Assembly: GCF_004339675.1 (NCBI RefSeq)
Contig: NZ_SLVM01000007.1
Location: forward strand, 1 to 64,000
Direction: 5' to 3'
From: Rhodovulum steppense
GTDB taxonomy: Bacteria > Pseudomonadota > Alphaproteobacteria > Rhodobacterales > Rhodobacteraceae
Length of the DNA: 64,000 nucleotides
Numbering within the stretch: position 1 is the stretch's first letter; every line of letters begins with the position of its first letter. Position numbers and translations under genes: made by a program. Below, piece after piece: positions 53,519-62,644 of the stretch. The notes beneath the pieces are model-generated. The model was given only the letters and a program-made list of their open reading frames with translations. It was not told where the DNA came from and ran no database searches.

Positions 53519-55147
53519 ATGTCGAATGTGGCCCAAGCTCTTCCTGATGACCCGGCGCTTCTGAAGGCGCTGATCGCCGCCTTGCAGGCTGAGAACGCGA
53601 ATATCTCGGCCACGTTGCGCGCGCATGACCAGTTGATCCAGACCCTGCGGCTGCGCATCGCCAAGCTGAAGAAGCAGGTGTTCGGCCAGTCCTCGGAAAA
53701 GATCGAACGTGAGATCGAGCAGCTGGAACTGGCGCTGGAGGATCTGCTGATCGCCTCGGCCGAGTGCGAGACTGCGGTCGTGGATGACGGTCAGGGCGAT
53801 GATGCCCTGGAAACGACTGTCGCCGGCGAGGTCGCCGATCGCCCATCCCGCCGTCGTCTCCGGGTTTCGGACAGCACGCCGCGCGAGCGGCAGGAACCCG
53901 ACCCCGGCAGCTGCTGCCCCGATTGCGGCGGCGATCTGCGCGTGGTGGGCGAGGACGTCAGCGATATGCTGGATCTGATCGCGGCGCAGCTGAAGGTCGT
54001 CCAGATCACCCGGCCCAAGAAATCCTGCCGCCGCTGCGAGCGCATGGTGCAGGCGCCCGCCCCCAGTCGGCCGATCCCGGGCAGCATGGCCGGGGCGGGC
54101 CTTCTGGCCCAAATCCTCGTCGCCAAATTCGACGATCACCTTCCTCTCTATCGCCAGCACGAGATCTTCGCCCGCATGGGGGCGGACATCCCCGACAGCA
54201 CCTTGGTCGACTGGTGCGGCCGCGCCATGAAGGTGCTGCAGCCGCTGATCGAGAGGATCGAGGCCGATGTCATGGCCAGCGATCTGCTTCATGCCGATGA
54301 CACGCCGATCCGGGTGCTGGACCGGTCTCAGCGTGACAAGGGGCTGGGCAAGGGCGTGAAGAAGGGCCGGATCTGGACCTATGTCCGCGATCAGCGCCCC
54401 TGGGCAGGCGCGTCGCCACCCGGGGCGGTCTATGCCTTCGCGCCGGACTGGCGGGAAGAACACGTCCATCGCCATCTGGCCCAGACCCGCGGCATTCTCC
54501 AAGCCGACGGCTACAAGGGCTATGCGAAGCTTTATGGTCCTGACCCAGACGGGAGGCCCCGCCTTCGTGAGGCTGCCTGCTGGGCTCACCTGCGACGTGA
54601 CTTCCATGATGAATGGGACAAGACGAAATCCGCGATCGCCCGCGAGGCGCTCGACCGCATCGGCGCGCTCTATGACATCGAGCGGGAGCTCACCGGGCGT
54701 TCCGCAGACATCCGCCTTGCCGCGCGCCAGAAGCACAGCGCCCCGAAGGTTGCGGCTTTCTTCGCATGGGCCGACCAGCAGCTCGCGCTGATCCCCGGCA
54801 AGGGCGATCTGGCCAATGCCTTCCGCTATGGCCTCAGCCGAGGAGGCGCCTTCAGCCTGTTCCTCGAAGACGGCCGGGTGGCCATCGATAACAATCCCGC
54901 CGAGCGCGCCCTGCGCCCGATCGGCATCGGACGCCGCAACTGGCTCTTCGCCGGGGCCGACACCGGCGCCGAAACGCTGGCCCGCGCGATGACCGTCATC
55001 GAGACCGCCAAGATGAACGGCCTCGATCCGCAGGCCTACCTCGCCGACATCCTGACCCGCATCCATGATCACAAGATCAATCGGCTCGACGAGTTGTTGC
55101 CCTGGAACTGGTCGCCGCTGACCAATGCGTTGCCCGAGGCCGCCTGA
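53519..55147 (+). CDS. tnpC: IS66 TnpC transposase
   Basis: A 542-aa DDE transposase. N-terminal leucine-zipper-like helix ([21 protein letters not shown]), zinc finger (CCPDCGGDL and CRRCERMV), then the catalytic domain with [26 protein letters not shown] and the Glu region [20 protein letters not shown], followed by [14 protein letters not shown]. Complete by length and motifs. Its stop overlaps the accessory gene's ATG by 1 bp. Confidence 0.95.
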   Translation: MSNVAQALPDDPALLKALIAALQAENANISATLRAHDQLIQTLRLRIAKLKKQVFGQSSEKIEREIEQLELALEDLLIASAECETAVVDDGQGDDALETTVAGEVADRPSRRRLRVSDSTPRERQEPDPGSCCPDCGGDLRVVGEDVSDMLDLIAAQLKVVQITRPKKSCRRCERMVQAPAPSRPIPGSMAGAGLLAQILVAKFDDHLPLYRQHEIFARMGADIPDSTLVDWCGRAMKVLQPLIERIEADVMASDLLHADDTPIRVLDRSQRDKGLGKGVKKGRIWTYVRDQRPWAGASPPGAVYAFAPDWREEHVHRHLAQTRGILQADGYKGYAKLYGPDPDGRPRLREAACWAHLRRDFHDEWDKTKSAIAREALDRIGALYDIERELTGRSADIRLAARQKHSAPKVAAFFAWADQQLALIPGKGDLANAFRYGLSRGGAFSLFLEDGRVAIDNNPAERALRPIGIGRRNWLFAGADTGAETLARAMTVIETAKMNGLDPQAYLADILTRIHDHKINRLDELLPWNWSPLTNALPEAA

Positions 55148-55443
55148 TGGCAACCGTCAGCCATGTCTGCACCCTCGACTACGTCGCCAGGATGCTGGGC
55201 GAAGACCCCGAGCTTCTCGAAGCCATCGTCTACAACGACGACAATCTGACCTACGGCGCAATCATCAGCGTCTATACCGGCGCGGAAGAGACCATCACCG
55301 CCCTGACCGATGATGGCATTGACGACCTGAAAGACATGCTCAGGGACGCCCGCATCACCACCGAAACCTGGCATGCGTTCCTCGACGACTTTGTCGACGA
55401 CGAAGACCTCGTCGCCCGCATCAAGGCCCAGTCACCGCAGTAA
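55147..55443 (+). CDS. IS66 accessory protein, 98 aa
   Basis: A small acidic protein (VSHVCTLDYVARMLGEDPEL, DDLKDMLRDARITTETWHAF, LDDFVDDEDLVARIKAQ) starting at the tnpC stop. Similar genes follow tnpC in some alphaproteobacterial IS66 elements. Helical; no known activity. It lies inside the inverted repeats, so it moves with the element. Confidence 0.7.
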   Translation: MATVSHVCTLDYVARMLGEDPELLEAIVYNDDNLTYGAIISVYTGAEETITALTDDGIDDLKDMLRDARITTETWHAFLDDFVDDEDLVARIKAQSPQ

Positions 55444-55458
55444 CAACCGGCTGGTTAC

Positions 55459-55650
55459 GGTGTAGGTGTCAATCGCCTTGTTGCCTGCCACTCGGATCAG
55501 AGCATCAGCGGCAAGGCGGCTTGGCTTCTCGTTGATGGAATCGAGGCGGAGATACTCGTCTAGGCAGGATGCAAGGTCCCAAGTGTGGGGCTTCACGCGC
55601 TCTAGGAGCTTGTTCACATCGACAGGCCGCACAGAGGGTGAGGACCATAT
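55459..55650 (-). pseudogene. Unidentified gene fragment abutting IS66
   Basis: The minus-strand frame PVDVNKLLERVKPHTWDLAS ... EYLRLDSINEKPSRLAADALIR and VAGNKAIDTYTV looks like natural protein sequence and runs up to the IS66 end, where it is cut. No start is evident to the right. I do not recognise the family. Confidence 0.35.
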
Positions 55651-55738
55651 GCCGTCAAGGGCGGATGAATCGGTGCTACACTTCCTGGTCGGCGGAGCCG
55701 AGGACGTGGTGGGCGTGGCGGAGGGGAGTACCGTCATG

Positions 55739-56935
55739 ACCATAGAAACCTTGCCCGCTCTTTGCCCGGCCCGCGCGCCTTGGAACAAGGGTCGCATCAT
55801 GGGCCAAAAGCTTCCGCTGCAGCCAAAGCATGTCTGGTCCACGCCCCCAGCGCCGGGCAAGCTGGGTGGCGGCACGGCCGACGACAAGACACTGCGCGAT
55901 CTGCGCGGCCTCTTCCGCGAGGCGCTGATGCGCCCCCCGCCGGAGTTCCTACACTACGGCGATCCCTTCGGTGACGTGTCCTTGCGCCGTGAAATCGTGG
56001 ATTACCTGCGAGCCACGCGCGGCATCCGGGCCGGAGTCGATCAGGTGATGATCACGTCGGGCACGCAATCGGCCCTGTCGCTGATCGGTCGGGCGCTTAT
56101 GCAGCCCAAAAGTCGGATCTGGGTCGAAGACCCATGCTATCCGCAGGCGCTGAACCTGTTTCGAAGCCTTGGGCTGACAATCATCCCGGTGCCGGTGGAC
56201 CAAGATGGCCTTGACCCCGCCGCAGGTATGCTCGCCGCGCCCGAGGCCGAGGCGGTCTATCTGACACCGTCCCACCAGTTCCCGCTTGGCGCGACGCTCT
56301 CGATGCCGCGCCGTCTGGCGCTGCTGGACTGGGCACAGGGAGCTGGCGCGTGGATCATCGAGGATGATTACGACAGCGAATACCGCTTCACCGGCCCACC
56401 TCTTGCTGCACTTCACGGTATCGACCGGGCGGGCCGCGTCATCTATCTCGGCACCTTCTCCAAGGCGCTGGCACCCGGGTTGCGGCTGGGCTACGCGGTG
56501 CTACCGGTCGAGGTTGTCGAAACAGTCCGCAGGCTGCGCGACCTGACTGACCGTTATCCCAACCCGCTGATCGAGACGGTGCTGGCCAGGTTCATGTCCG
56601 AGGGGCAATACGCCGCGCACCTGCGTCGCGCACGCAAGCGCTGCCGGATGGCGCGGGACGCGCTGGTCGAGGGGCTATCCGCGGCACCGCTGGATGTGAT
56701 GATCCCCGATCAGGGGCTGCATCTGATAGCCTATGCCCGCGGCGACGAAGCGGATGCCGAACTGCAGCGCCTAGGGCAGGCGGGCGGTCTTAGCAGCCGC
56801 CGCTTGTCGCAGATGTTCCTCAAGGCCCCTGCACAACAGGGGCTTGTCATCGGCTACTCTGGCTTCGAGACCGCCGAAATCCGGGCTGCCGCTTATGGAG
56901 CGACGCGGGCCATCACTTCGGGAGGAAGAGAATAA
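55739..56935 (+). pseudogene. MocR-type aminotransferase-like regulator, 5' part lost
   Basis: From about 55900 the frame matches the aminotransferase-fold domain of MocR/PdxR regulators: HYGDPFGDVSLRREIVDYLRATRG, VMITSGTQSALSLIGRAL, VYLTPSHQFPLGATLSMPRR, IIEDDYDSEYRF and the PLP-lysine motif LGTFSKALAPGLRLGY. The N-terminal GntR winged helix is missing; sequence before about 55900 does not fit the family, and the fragment lies close to the IS66 end. Without DNA binding it cannot regulate; a residual PLP protein is possible. ATG 55739 is only a nominal start. Confidence 0.7.
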
Positions 56936-57032
56936 TTCGCGCAGGCTTCTGCATGCATCAGGTCACTCGTTCATGATACGGTCAAGCGGTGGAACCCTGA
57001 AAGACTGCTCTCCGCCCCTCGCGCCGTGACCG

Positions 57033-57851
57033 CTAGGGCAAGGTCGTTGTGGCCATGCGGCTGTCGATCAGTTCCGCCTCGACCAGAACGTAGATGTCCT
57101 CGGGCGCGGTCGAAAGTCCGAAGCGCATGACACCAGGGTCAATCCCCATCTCAATCAGATATTCCATCGTTCTGCCCTGACTGCGCTGGATATCCTCCAC
57201 GGCCAGAAAGGCAGGCATGTAGCCCGGCGTCTCATAGTAATGCTGATGCAGCCCCACGGACCCCCGCAGCGACACGGCCCGCTCCACGCCCGCGGCAAGG
57301 ATATAGGGGCAAGCCGACAGGCAGATTGTGCCCGGCAGGATCGTGGTGGACAGCTCGCGCGCGCGAAGCCTGCGCCCGATGTCAAGCGCTTCGTCGACAT
57401 TCCCGCCGGGGCTGTGCAGGGCGACTTGGCCGGGCACCTCGGCAAGACTGGCAAGAAAGGCGTCGAAGCGGTCCGCATCGCCCGGCTCGATGGGGCCCGC
57501 CGCGACGATCAGGGGGCCCTGCGCCTCCTCCGTCTGGAGGCTGAAGTTTAGTCGCGGCGGAAGATTCTCAGGAAGGGTGATTGTGGGCGCCTCGGACGGG
57601 CCGGTAAAAGTCGGAAGCGCACGGTTGGGATCGTGCCGCCGCACCTGATCGCCCGGCAAGACCGGGGATGTCAGCGGATTGGTCGTGCCGCCGCCAAGGC
57701 CAGTGGGCAAGCGGTCGCCAAGATCCACGAGCAGCACCAAGGCCGCCACCGCAACCTGCGCGATGAGGGCGTAGCGCAGGCCCCGCCGGATCGTGAAGGG
57801 ACTGCGGGCCGGTTCGGCCTTGCCGGTCCGGGCCGCGGTTTCAGTCGGCAT
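57033..57851 (-). CDS. Membrane-anchored ClpP/SppA-fold protein (COG3904-like)
   Basis: A 272-aa protein. One N-terminal membrane helix (about residues 25-45, YALIAQVAVAALVLLVDL), a Pro-rich linker, then a ClpP/crotonase-like domain: VPGQVALHSPGGNVDEALDIGRRLRAR, ICLSACPYILAAGVERA, VGLHQHYY. SPGG and the Ser in LSACPY (with the usual GxSxC-type spacing) are where the ClpP-class nucleophile and oxyanion loop stand, so peptidase activity in the periplasm is plausible. ATG 57851 overlaps the end of the upstream membrane gene by 11 bp; the two are an operon and probably a complex. Confidence 0.7.
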   Translation of the reverse strand: MPTETAARTGKAEPARSPFTIRRGLRYALIAQVAVAALVLLVDLGDRLPTGLGGGTTNPLTSPVLPGDQVRRHDPNRALPTFTGPSEAPTITLPENLPPRLNFSLQTEEAQGPLIVAAGPIEPGDADRFDAFLASLAEVPGQVALHSPGGNVDEALDIGRRLRARELSTTILPGTICLSACPYILAAGVERAVSLRGSVGLHQHYYETPGYMPAFLAVEDIQRSQGRTMEYLIEMGIDPGVMRFGLSTAPEDIYVLVEAELIDSRMATTTLP

Positions 57852-59151
57852 CGGGCGCCCGATCCACTGGCGCGGCGCGCTCGGAACGCAGGCGGCGCAG
57901 CATTTCGGATTCCGCGTCGCCCATCGAGGCTTCGACATCCCGCATCGCGTTGATCGCGGCCTTCAGATCGGCCAGCGTCAGCGTCTCCTCGATGCTGAGC
58001 CCGTCCCGCCCGCTCCGGATCGCGGCCTGAGTGACGGCCAGCACGAAGACCAGAACCCCCGGCAAGAGGTCGATGGCGATCGCGCCCGCCCATGAGGGAA
58101 CGAAGCTTCCGGCATAGCGTATCACGGCATCGGCGCTGGAAATCGGGTTGTAGGCCGTTTCCTGTGGCGGCTCGATGGCCAGCACCTCGCTTGCCGCCTC
58201 CCCCAGACTGGCGCTGAGCCGTTCCACCGAGGCGAAAACCGCCGCCATGGTCTCGGATTGCGTGCTTCTGAGCGCTGCGGTGCCGCCGTCTAGCTCGGGC
58301 AGGATGATGCTGGCGGGCAGATCCGCTGCCGCCCGCGCCACGAGAGGCGCCACAGAATACTGGTTGAGGCTGGCGATCACGCCCGCCAGTCGGACACTTT
58401 CCTCGGAAAAGGCGACCGAGCGTTGTTCGACCGGGCCGGGGGCGACAGTCAGGGCCCGCATCTGGCCGAGCAGGCGGTTGCCCTCCTCGAAGGCGGCCTC
58501 GATGCGGGCGTCCTGCGCCGCGATGATCTCCTCGAGCGAGCGCAAACGGTCGGTGGTCTGCGCCAGAAGCCGCGCGACCGCCCCGTCGCCCGCCACGCCC
58601 GTGGTGCCTCCCTCGCGTGCTTCGCGATCGGCAAGTTCCTCAAAGGTCAGGCGCGTGCGCTCCACCTCGCGACCCAGCGCCTGTCCCCGCAGGGCGATAT
58701 CATGCGCCTGTTCCAGCGCGGCCTGATATTCCTGAACGGTTTTGGCGAGATGCTGTTCCACCGCCGCCGACCCGGCCAGCGCCGCCGCGTTCAGCCAGCT
58801 CGACATCGCGATGATCGCGAGCGAGCCGACGATCGTGGAGAGCGTCAGGCCGATGAAACCGCTGGCCGTCCTCATCGATGGCAAGAGGCGCAGGATGTAG
58901 CTCCAGAACACGAAGATGCCGACCGAGACGGCGATGGAATAGGCGACGGCGGCAAAGAAGCTCATCGCGCCCGTATCCTCGAGCAACGAGGACACGCCGA
59001 GATAGGTGTAGATGCCCGATGCGATGGCCAGGATGCCGAGTGCTGCCGGCGTTATCGTGTCGAGCCAAGCCAGATGCCCCTCCAACTCGCGGGCTGTGCG
59101 CAACCCTTTGCTTTCGGCTGCAGTCAGGCGCCGTTCATTGGATGTCATCAA
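57841..59151 (-). CDS. Multi-spanning membrane protein with coiled coil
   Basis: A 436-aa protein: three N-terminal membrane helices (about residues 33-55, 64-88, 100-125), a long central coiled coil (residues about 130-240, with LAKTVQEYQAALEQAHDIAL and TTDRLRSLEEIIAAQDARIE), a globular part and a further membrane helix (about 372-392, AIAIDLLPGVLVFVLAVTQ), then a charged helical tail. No named family recognised. It starts at ATG 59151 (ATG 59148 alternative). Coupled to the ClpP-like gene that follows. The layout suggests an envelope scaffold for the downstream putative peptidase. Confidence 0.65.
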   Translation of the reverse strand: MMTSNERRLTAAESKGLRTARELEGHLAWLDTITPAALGILAIASGIYTYLGVSSLLEDTGAMSFFAAVAYSIAVSVGIFVFWSYILRLLPSMRTASGFIGLTLSTIVGSLAIIAMSSWLNAAALAGSAAVEQHLAKTVQEYQAALEQAHDIALRGQALGREVERTRLTFEELADREAREGGTTGVAGDGAVARLLAQTTDRLRSLEEIIAAQDARIEAAFEEGNRLLGQMRALTVAPGPVEQRSVAFSEESVRLAGVIASLNQYSVAPLVARAAADLPASIILPELDGGTAALRSTQSETMAAVFASVERLSASLGEAASEVLAIEPPQETAYNPISSADAVIRYAGSFVPSWAGAIAIDLLPGVLVFVLAVTQAAIRSGRDGLSIEETLTLADLKAAINAMRDVEASMGDAESEMLRRLRSERAAPVDRAPDAD

Positions 59152-59505
59152 ATCTGATCCTCAGGATTGGGTAGGGCTGAGCCGTCACAACGGACTGAGA
59201 TCGTATTGCGTCTTTCGGTCCGCGCAAGCCAAGTCTGCAGCGCGAGTCTGTCGTGCGACCGATCCTTGATGCTTGATCGAGCCGCGGATGTCTGAAGGTG
59301 TCGAAAGCGCCGTTCGGCCCGGAGCCGACCTTCGTCGACCGGATGGACGCCGCGGCGCGGCGTCAACGAACCAGTCCTTCGCCGCGCAAGCGAGATCAGA
59401 ACCTGACGGAGGCCCGCCGGGCCCAGCCCCTGACGACAAGCGTCGAGGGCTTGTGCACCACGGACCAAAGATGTATATACTTTCATATATCCAAGGAGTC
59501 GCGCC
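59152..59505. other. Intergenic region with toxin-antitoxin promoter
   Basis: No supported gene. At its right end an AT-rich patch includes the palindrome gtatatac (59473-59480) and catatat, likely promoter and operator of the antitoxin gene, followed by AAGGAG before ATG 59506. Confidence 0.5.
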
Positions 59506-59730
59506 ATGATCGAAACCAGGATCCGGAGAGTTGGCAATTCTGCCGTCATGACCCTGACCACCGAAATGCTCACCATCCTCGACGCGAAGGAGGGTGACAC
59601 GCTCTTCGTCATGCGCGGAGACGACGGCAGCCTGAAGATCACGCCGCACGATCCCGCGGTCGCCGCCGCGCTGGCCGCCGCGGAGATCGTGATGGACGAA
59701 AACCGCGACCTGCTTCAGGCACTTGCGTGA
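59506..59730 (+). CDS. AbrB/MazE-type antitoxin
   Basis: A 74-aa swapped-hairpin AbrB-type protein: ETRIRRVGNSAVMTLTTEML (residues about 2-21), AKEGDTLFVMRGDDGSLKIT, then the toxin-binding tail AAALAAAEIVMDENRDLLQ. AAGGAG nine bases upstream of ATG 59506. Its stop overlaps the toxin start (GTG... ATGA-type overlap of 4 bp at 59727-59730). Autorepression through the upstream palindrome is likely. Confidence 0.85.
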   Translation: MIETRIRRVGNSAVMTLTTEMLTILDAKEGDTLFVMRGDDGSLKITPHDPAVAAALAAAEIVMDENRDLLQALA

Positions 59731-60113
59731 GCGAGCCGGTCTGGGTTCCGCTCGCCGCGGTCCTTGCGATCCATGACAGACAGATAGCCCGGCATGGCGG
59801 CGCGTCCGGCATGCGCGACCGGGCGCTCCTGGAGATGGGCTGCGCTCGCGCGATGAACCTCGCGGCCTACACCGACTCCGGGCTTGCGGAGATGGCCGCG
59901 GCTTATGCCTTCGGCATCTGCAGGGCTCATGCCTTCGTGGATGGCAACAAGCGCACGGCCTTCGTGACGGCGCTCACATTCCTGCGACTGAACGGCTACT
60001 CTTTCCGCCCCGACACGATCAAGGGCGTCAGGATGATGGAGACCCTGGCGGCGGGAGAGATCAGCGAGGCGGACTTCGCCAGGTGGCTGGCGACTGGCAT
60101 GAGCGAGATCTGA
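59727..60113 (+). CDS. doc: Doc-type Fic toxin (death-on-curing)
   Basis: A 128-aa Doc protein with the Fic-fold motif HAFVDGNKRTAF (near residue 70), close to the HxFx(D/N)GNKR signature of Doc kinases, and PLAAVLAIHDRQIARHGGA ... GMRDRALLEMG at the N-terminus. Doc toxins phosphorylate elongation factor Tu and stop translation. Start is GTG 59727, overlapping the antitoxin. The pairing of an AbrB-type rather than Phd-type antitoxin with Doc is known in related bacteria. Confidence 0.9.
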   Translation: MSEPVWVPLAAVLAIHDRQIARHGGASGMRDRALLEMGCARAMNLAAYTDSGLAEMAAAYAFGICRAHAFVDGNKRTAFVTALTFLRLNGYSFRPDTIKGVRMMETLAAGEISEADFARWLATGMSEI

Positions 60114-60558
60114 CTCACCGAAGTTTTCTTCGAGGGCCGAGGACACCAACAAGCACGTCGCGATTGGCGCTCCAGTCGGCTCTTCAACATTCTTCGCAAG
60201 GGGCTGGCCCACGGAGGGGGGGCTCTGGTGCCATTCAACCTCAGCCCTGATCGGCCGCAGGCAGCCCATTCTTGACGTTCGCCTCGTCCGGGCCCAGCAT
60301 GACAGCAACGGTCAAGGAGGGCGGAAAGTGTGAATTCGCTGCAATAGCTCGGTTGCTGGCCGACGTCCTCATACCGGACTTCCAGAAGTCGGAAACTGGC
60401 TCGGCCCTATTCGGCTGGGCTCGGAGCGAAAGGATCGGTTTGTTCCAGATGGCCCCCGTTTCTGCACTCTTTACGGCCGCAGTCGTGTCCTTTCGGTATC
60501 GTCCCGAACGGACTGGCATGCGATGGACTGGTTCCGACAGCGTTTTCACAAGCTTTCC
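60114..60558. other. Region between convergent doc and RES genes
   Basis: 445 bp without a supported gene. No strong hairpin terminator was recognised. Confidence 0.4.
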
Positions 60559-61272
60559 TCAACGTAGCGACAGGTCGAAGATCGCCCGGTCCCCGCTGAT
60601 GCGGCGGACGTAGTCCACCTTTTCGCCGTCCCAGTGATAGCGGTAGTGGTCGGCCTGCCGGGGCAGGCTCACCACATCGGGCCAGAAGACCCCGATACAC
60701 TGACCGCCCGGATTCCGGACGCTCGGATAGACGACTCCGTCCGCGCCCGCCGCCCGCCGCGACTTCGCCAATTCCTGTGGCGCCGCATAGCGCGCCGGAT
60801 CGGGGTCAAGGTAGGCGGCGCCGTCGGGCCCGCGCAGGTCGACCAGGTCTGCGTCGATCGCCCCGACCAGTTCGCGCACCTCGGAGATCCAGCCGGGATC
60901 CTCGCCCGTGCTCGCGTAGAACCGCGCCATGTGGAAGGTGTGCTCGCGCAGCGCCGTCTCCAGCGTGTCGCCGGCATAGTAGACCCCGAAACTGCCGTCG
61001 CTGAACCGCGACCGCCGGTCGGGCGAGACGTGGACGAACGCCGCCATCACCCAGGATGCTCCCTCGCCCGAGACACGGCGTTCGACCGGCACCAGGGACG
61101 GGTCGCCATAGGTGGCGGCCAGCCGGGGGTTGGTGCGCTGGACGGCGGCGGTGATCAACTCCCAGTCGCGCGGGTCGGCGATGTCGTCGTAAAGGTCGAT
61201 GGGCGGGAAGTGCGACATCACCAGGCGATGGGTCCGGCCCCAGGCGACCCGCGCTGTGGGCAGGCTCACCAC
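60559..61272 (-). CDS. RES-domain NAD+-degrading toxin (second module)
   Basis: A 237-aa RES protein. Start at GTG 61272 or 61269, overlapping the antitoxin stop; the conserved LPTARVAWGRTHRLVMSHFP shows that translation starts there and not at ATG 61218. Domain blocks: SHFPPIDLYDDIADPRDWEL, FGVYYAGDTLETALREHTFH, DLRGPDGAAYLD, YPSVRNPGGQCIGVF. The Arg, Glu and Ser of the family lie in these blocks. It belongs to a different RES subgroup from the toxin at 22550-23251. Confidence 0.88.
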   Translation of the reverse strand: MVSLPTARVAWGRTHRLVMSHFPPIDLYDDIADPRDWELITAAVQRTNPRLAATYGDPSLVPVERRVSGEGASWVMAAFVHVSPDRRSRFSDGSFGVYYAGDTLETALREHTFHMARFYASTGEDPGWISEVRELVGAIDADLVDLRGPDGAAYLDPDPARYAAPQELAKSRRAAGADGVVYPSVRNPGGQCIGVFWPDVVSLPRQADHYRYHWDGEKVDYVRRISGDRAIFDLSLR

Positions 61273-61676
61273 CCGCCGCGCACGCTGTCGAGATAGCGGC
61301 GCACGCGCTGAAGGTCGTCCATGCCGCCACCCCGCACCATCACGTCGAGCGCAGAGGCCCCGCCGAAGGAAGCGTTGGGTTTCGCGATCCAGGCATGGGC
61401 GCGCGCCGGGTCCTGAAACAGGATGCGCAGGGCCTTGTGGATGCCCAGAAGGTTTGACATCCGGTCGGCAAGGTCGCGGGCGACGCGGCCGTAATCGCCC
61501 GCACGCCAGCGGCGATAGGTCTTGACCGAGATGCCGCCCAGAAGCCGCGCGGCGTCCTCGTCGCGCACGCCCCAGCGGTCCATCAGCGCAAGGATCGCCC
61601 GCTGCATGGCGGCGATCTCGTCCGGGCTGTAGCCGTCTTGCGGCGCGGTATCGGGTGTTTCGACGGGTCGGAGCAT
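61266..61676 (-). CDS. MbcA/ParS-type antitoxin (DUF2384, second module)
   Basis: A 136-aa protein from ATG 61676 (GAAGGGA seven bases upstream; ATG 61682 is an alternative). Xre-like HTH in EDAARLLGGISVKTYRRWRAG, and the DUF2384 end PNASFGGASALDVMVRGG ... LQRVRRYLDSVRGGW. Overlaps the RES toxin by 7 bp. Its start is 104 bp from the last CRISPR repeat and it is transcribed in the same direction as the inferred crRNA precursor, so read-through from the array could reach it. Confidence 0.88.
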   Translation of the reverse strand: MLRPVETPDTAPQDGYSPDEIAAMQRAILALMDRWGVRDEDAARLLGGISVKTYRRWRAGDYGRVARDLADRMSNLLGIHKALRILFQDPARAHAWIAKPNASFGGASALDVMVRGGGMDDLQRVRRYLDSVRGGW

Positions 61677-61779
61677 GGGCATTCCCTTCTGACCACAATC
61701 TAACGATTTGCGGCCAAAAGTCCATAACCCCTCCGCGCGCATCGTTCAGATGTCATTCAAGCCTGGTGCGCGGGCAGCA

Positions 61780-62348
61780 TAGACCATCGTCCTTCATATG
61801 GGCGTGGTCTTCGACCGGCCATGGCCTGCCAGTGGGGCAACGCCTGCACCGGGGTGTAGTCGCCCTTCATATGGGCGTGGTCTTCGACATCGGGCGGCTG
61901 GCAGGCGTGGCGTGAGTGGTGTAGTCGCCCTTCATATGGGCGTGGTCTTCGACCGCTGAGGGAAGCGGCAACTCGTTTCAGGAGGTGTAGTCGCCCTTCA
62001 TATGGGCGTGGTCTTCGACCGCTCGCCACAACGACCGTGACTGTGCTGGGGTGTAGTCGCCCTTCATATGGGCGTGGTCTTCGACAAACTGGCCCCCTTC
62101 GTCATGCCGCTTGCGGTGTAGTCGCCCTTCATATGGGCGTGGTCTTCGACGCATTTAACGTCATAGGAGGGGAAACAACCGGTGTAGTCGCCCTTCATAT
62201 GGGCGTGGTCTTCGACGACTGTGCATCCATCCGAATGGAGGAACTGGGTGTAGTCGCCCTTCATATGGGCGTGGTCTTCGACGACGGCATCCGCAACTTC
62301 GCGCTGGGCGTTGGTGTAGTCGCCCTTCATATGGGCGTGGTCTTCGAC
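61780..62348 (-). CRISPR. CRISPR array, type VI-A repeat; 9 repeats, 8 spacers
   Basis: Eight identical 36-bp repeats start at 61853, 61918, 61984, 62050, 62115, 62181, 62247 and 62313; on the plus strand each begins GGTGTAGTCGCCC and ends GGGCGTGGTCTTCGAC. A ninth, at 61780-61815, matches over its right 25 bp and is degenerate on the left. Spacers are 29-30 bp except the one next to the degenerate repeat (37 bp). On the minus strand the repeat reads GTCGAAGACCACGCCC ... ATGAAGGGCGACTACACC. This is the pattern of Cas13a repeats (GACCACCCC ... ATGAAGGGGACTAAAAC in Leptotrichia-type repeats), with stem CGCCC/GGGCG. Thus crRNAs should be made from the minus strand, with the repeat handle 5' of the spacer. 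The degenerate leftmost repeat is then the leader-distal end, as expected. Confidence 0.97.
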
Positions 62349-62644
62349 TGACTCTTCGCAAAGCATTGGTGCAAGTCGGAAAAAACAGGCTTTTCTCCAA
62401 GAGAAAACGGCGCACGCGCATCGAACCAGCCCGCTTTCTAATCCGTTTTTGCCGAGAACGTCGAATTCTCCCTTTCCTCCAGACGTTTCATCATCTTCCA
62501 AGGGCGACTGGCCGATTTCCAGTGCTGCTTCGAGGCTACGCCAGCCGTTCCGTTTCGGCAAGCCTGACTTGATACGAGACCCGAAACCCGATTTCCTTTC
62601 CCTGCCGATTTCGGCCGGGTGGTGATTGAAGGGGGTGGTGGGAT
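62349..62644. other. CRISPR leader / intergenic region between array and cas13a
   Basis: 296 bp between the divergent array and cas13a, so both promoters should lie here. The part next to the array is AT-richer and has the hairpin TTTTCTC-caa-GAGAAAA (62391-62407) next to an A run (T run on the minus strand). I could not assign -35/-10 boxes with confidence. A GG-rich ribosome site (gaagggggtggtggg) precedes ATG 62645. No gene is supported; frames through the region on the minus strand continue from the repeats and are artefacts. Confidence 0.6.

Larger units (their letters stand above)
52630..55458 (+). mobile_element. Complete IS66-family element
   Basis: About 2.83 kb with imperfect terminal inverted repeats: left gtaacggcccggttg (from 52630), right caaccggctggttac (to 55458). 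It carries tnpA, tnpB, tnpC and a 98-aa accessory gene. Flanking 8-mers (agtcgagt and ggtgtagg) are not identical, so no target duplication is visible; the element probably recombined with another copy after insertion. Confidence 0.85.

Noticed and set aside
52622-55466. Target-site duplication around the complete IS66
   Set aside because: Flanking 8-mers agtcgagt and ggtgtagg do not match, so none can be claimed.
55466-55738. N-terminal extension of the MocR-like frame as its DNA-binding domain
   Set aside because: The translated residues (Arg/Ser-rich) do not resemble a GntR winged helix and overlap a minus-strand fragment that looks more natural.
62391-62407. Intrinsic terminator upstream of the array
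   Set aside because: The hairpin is AT-rich and short, and sits on the leader side where a promoter is expected; noted as part of the leader instead.
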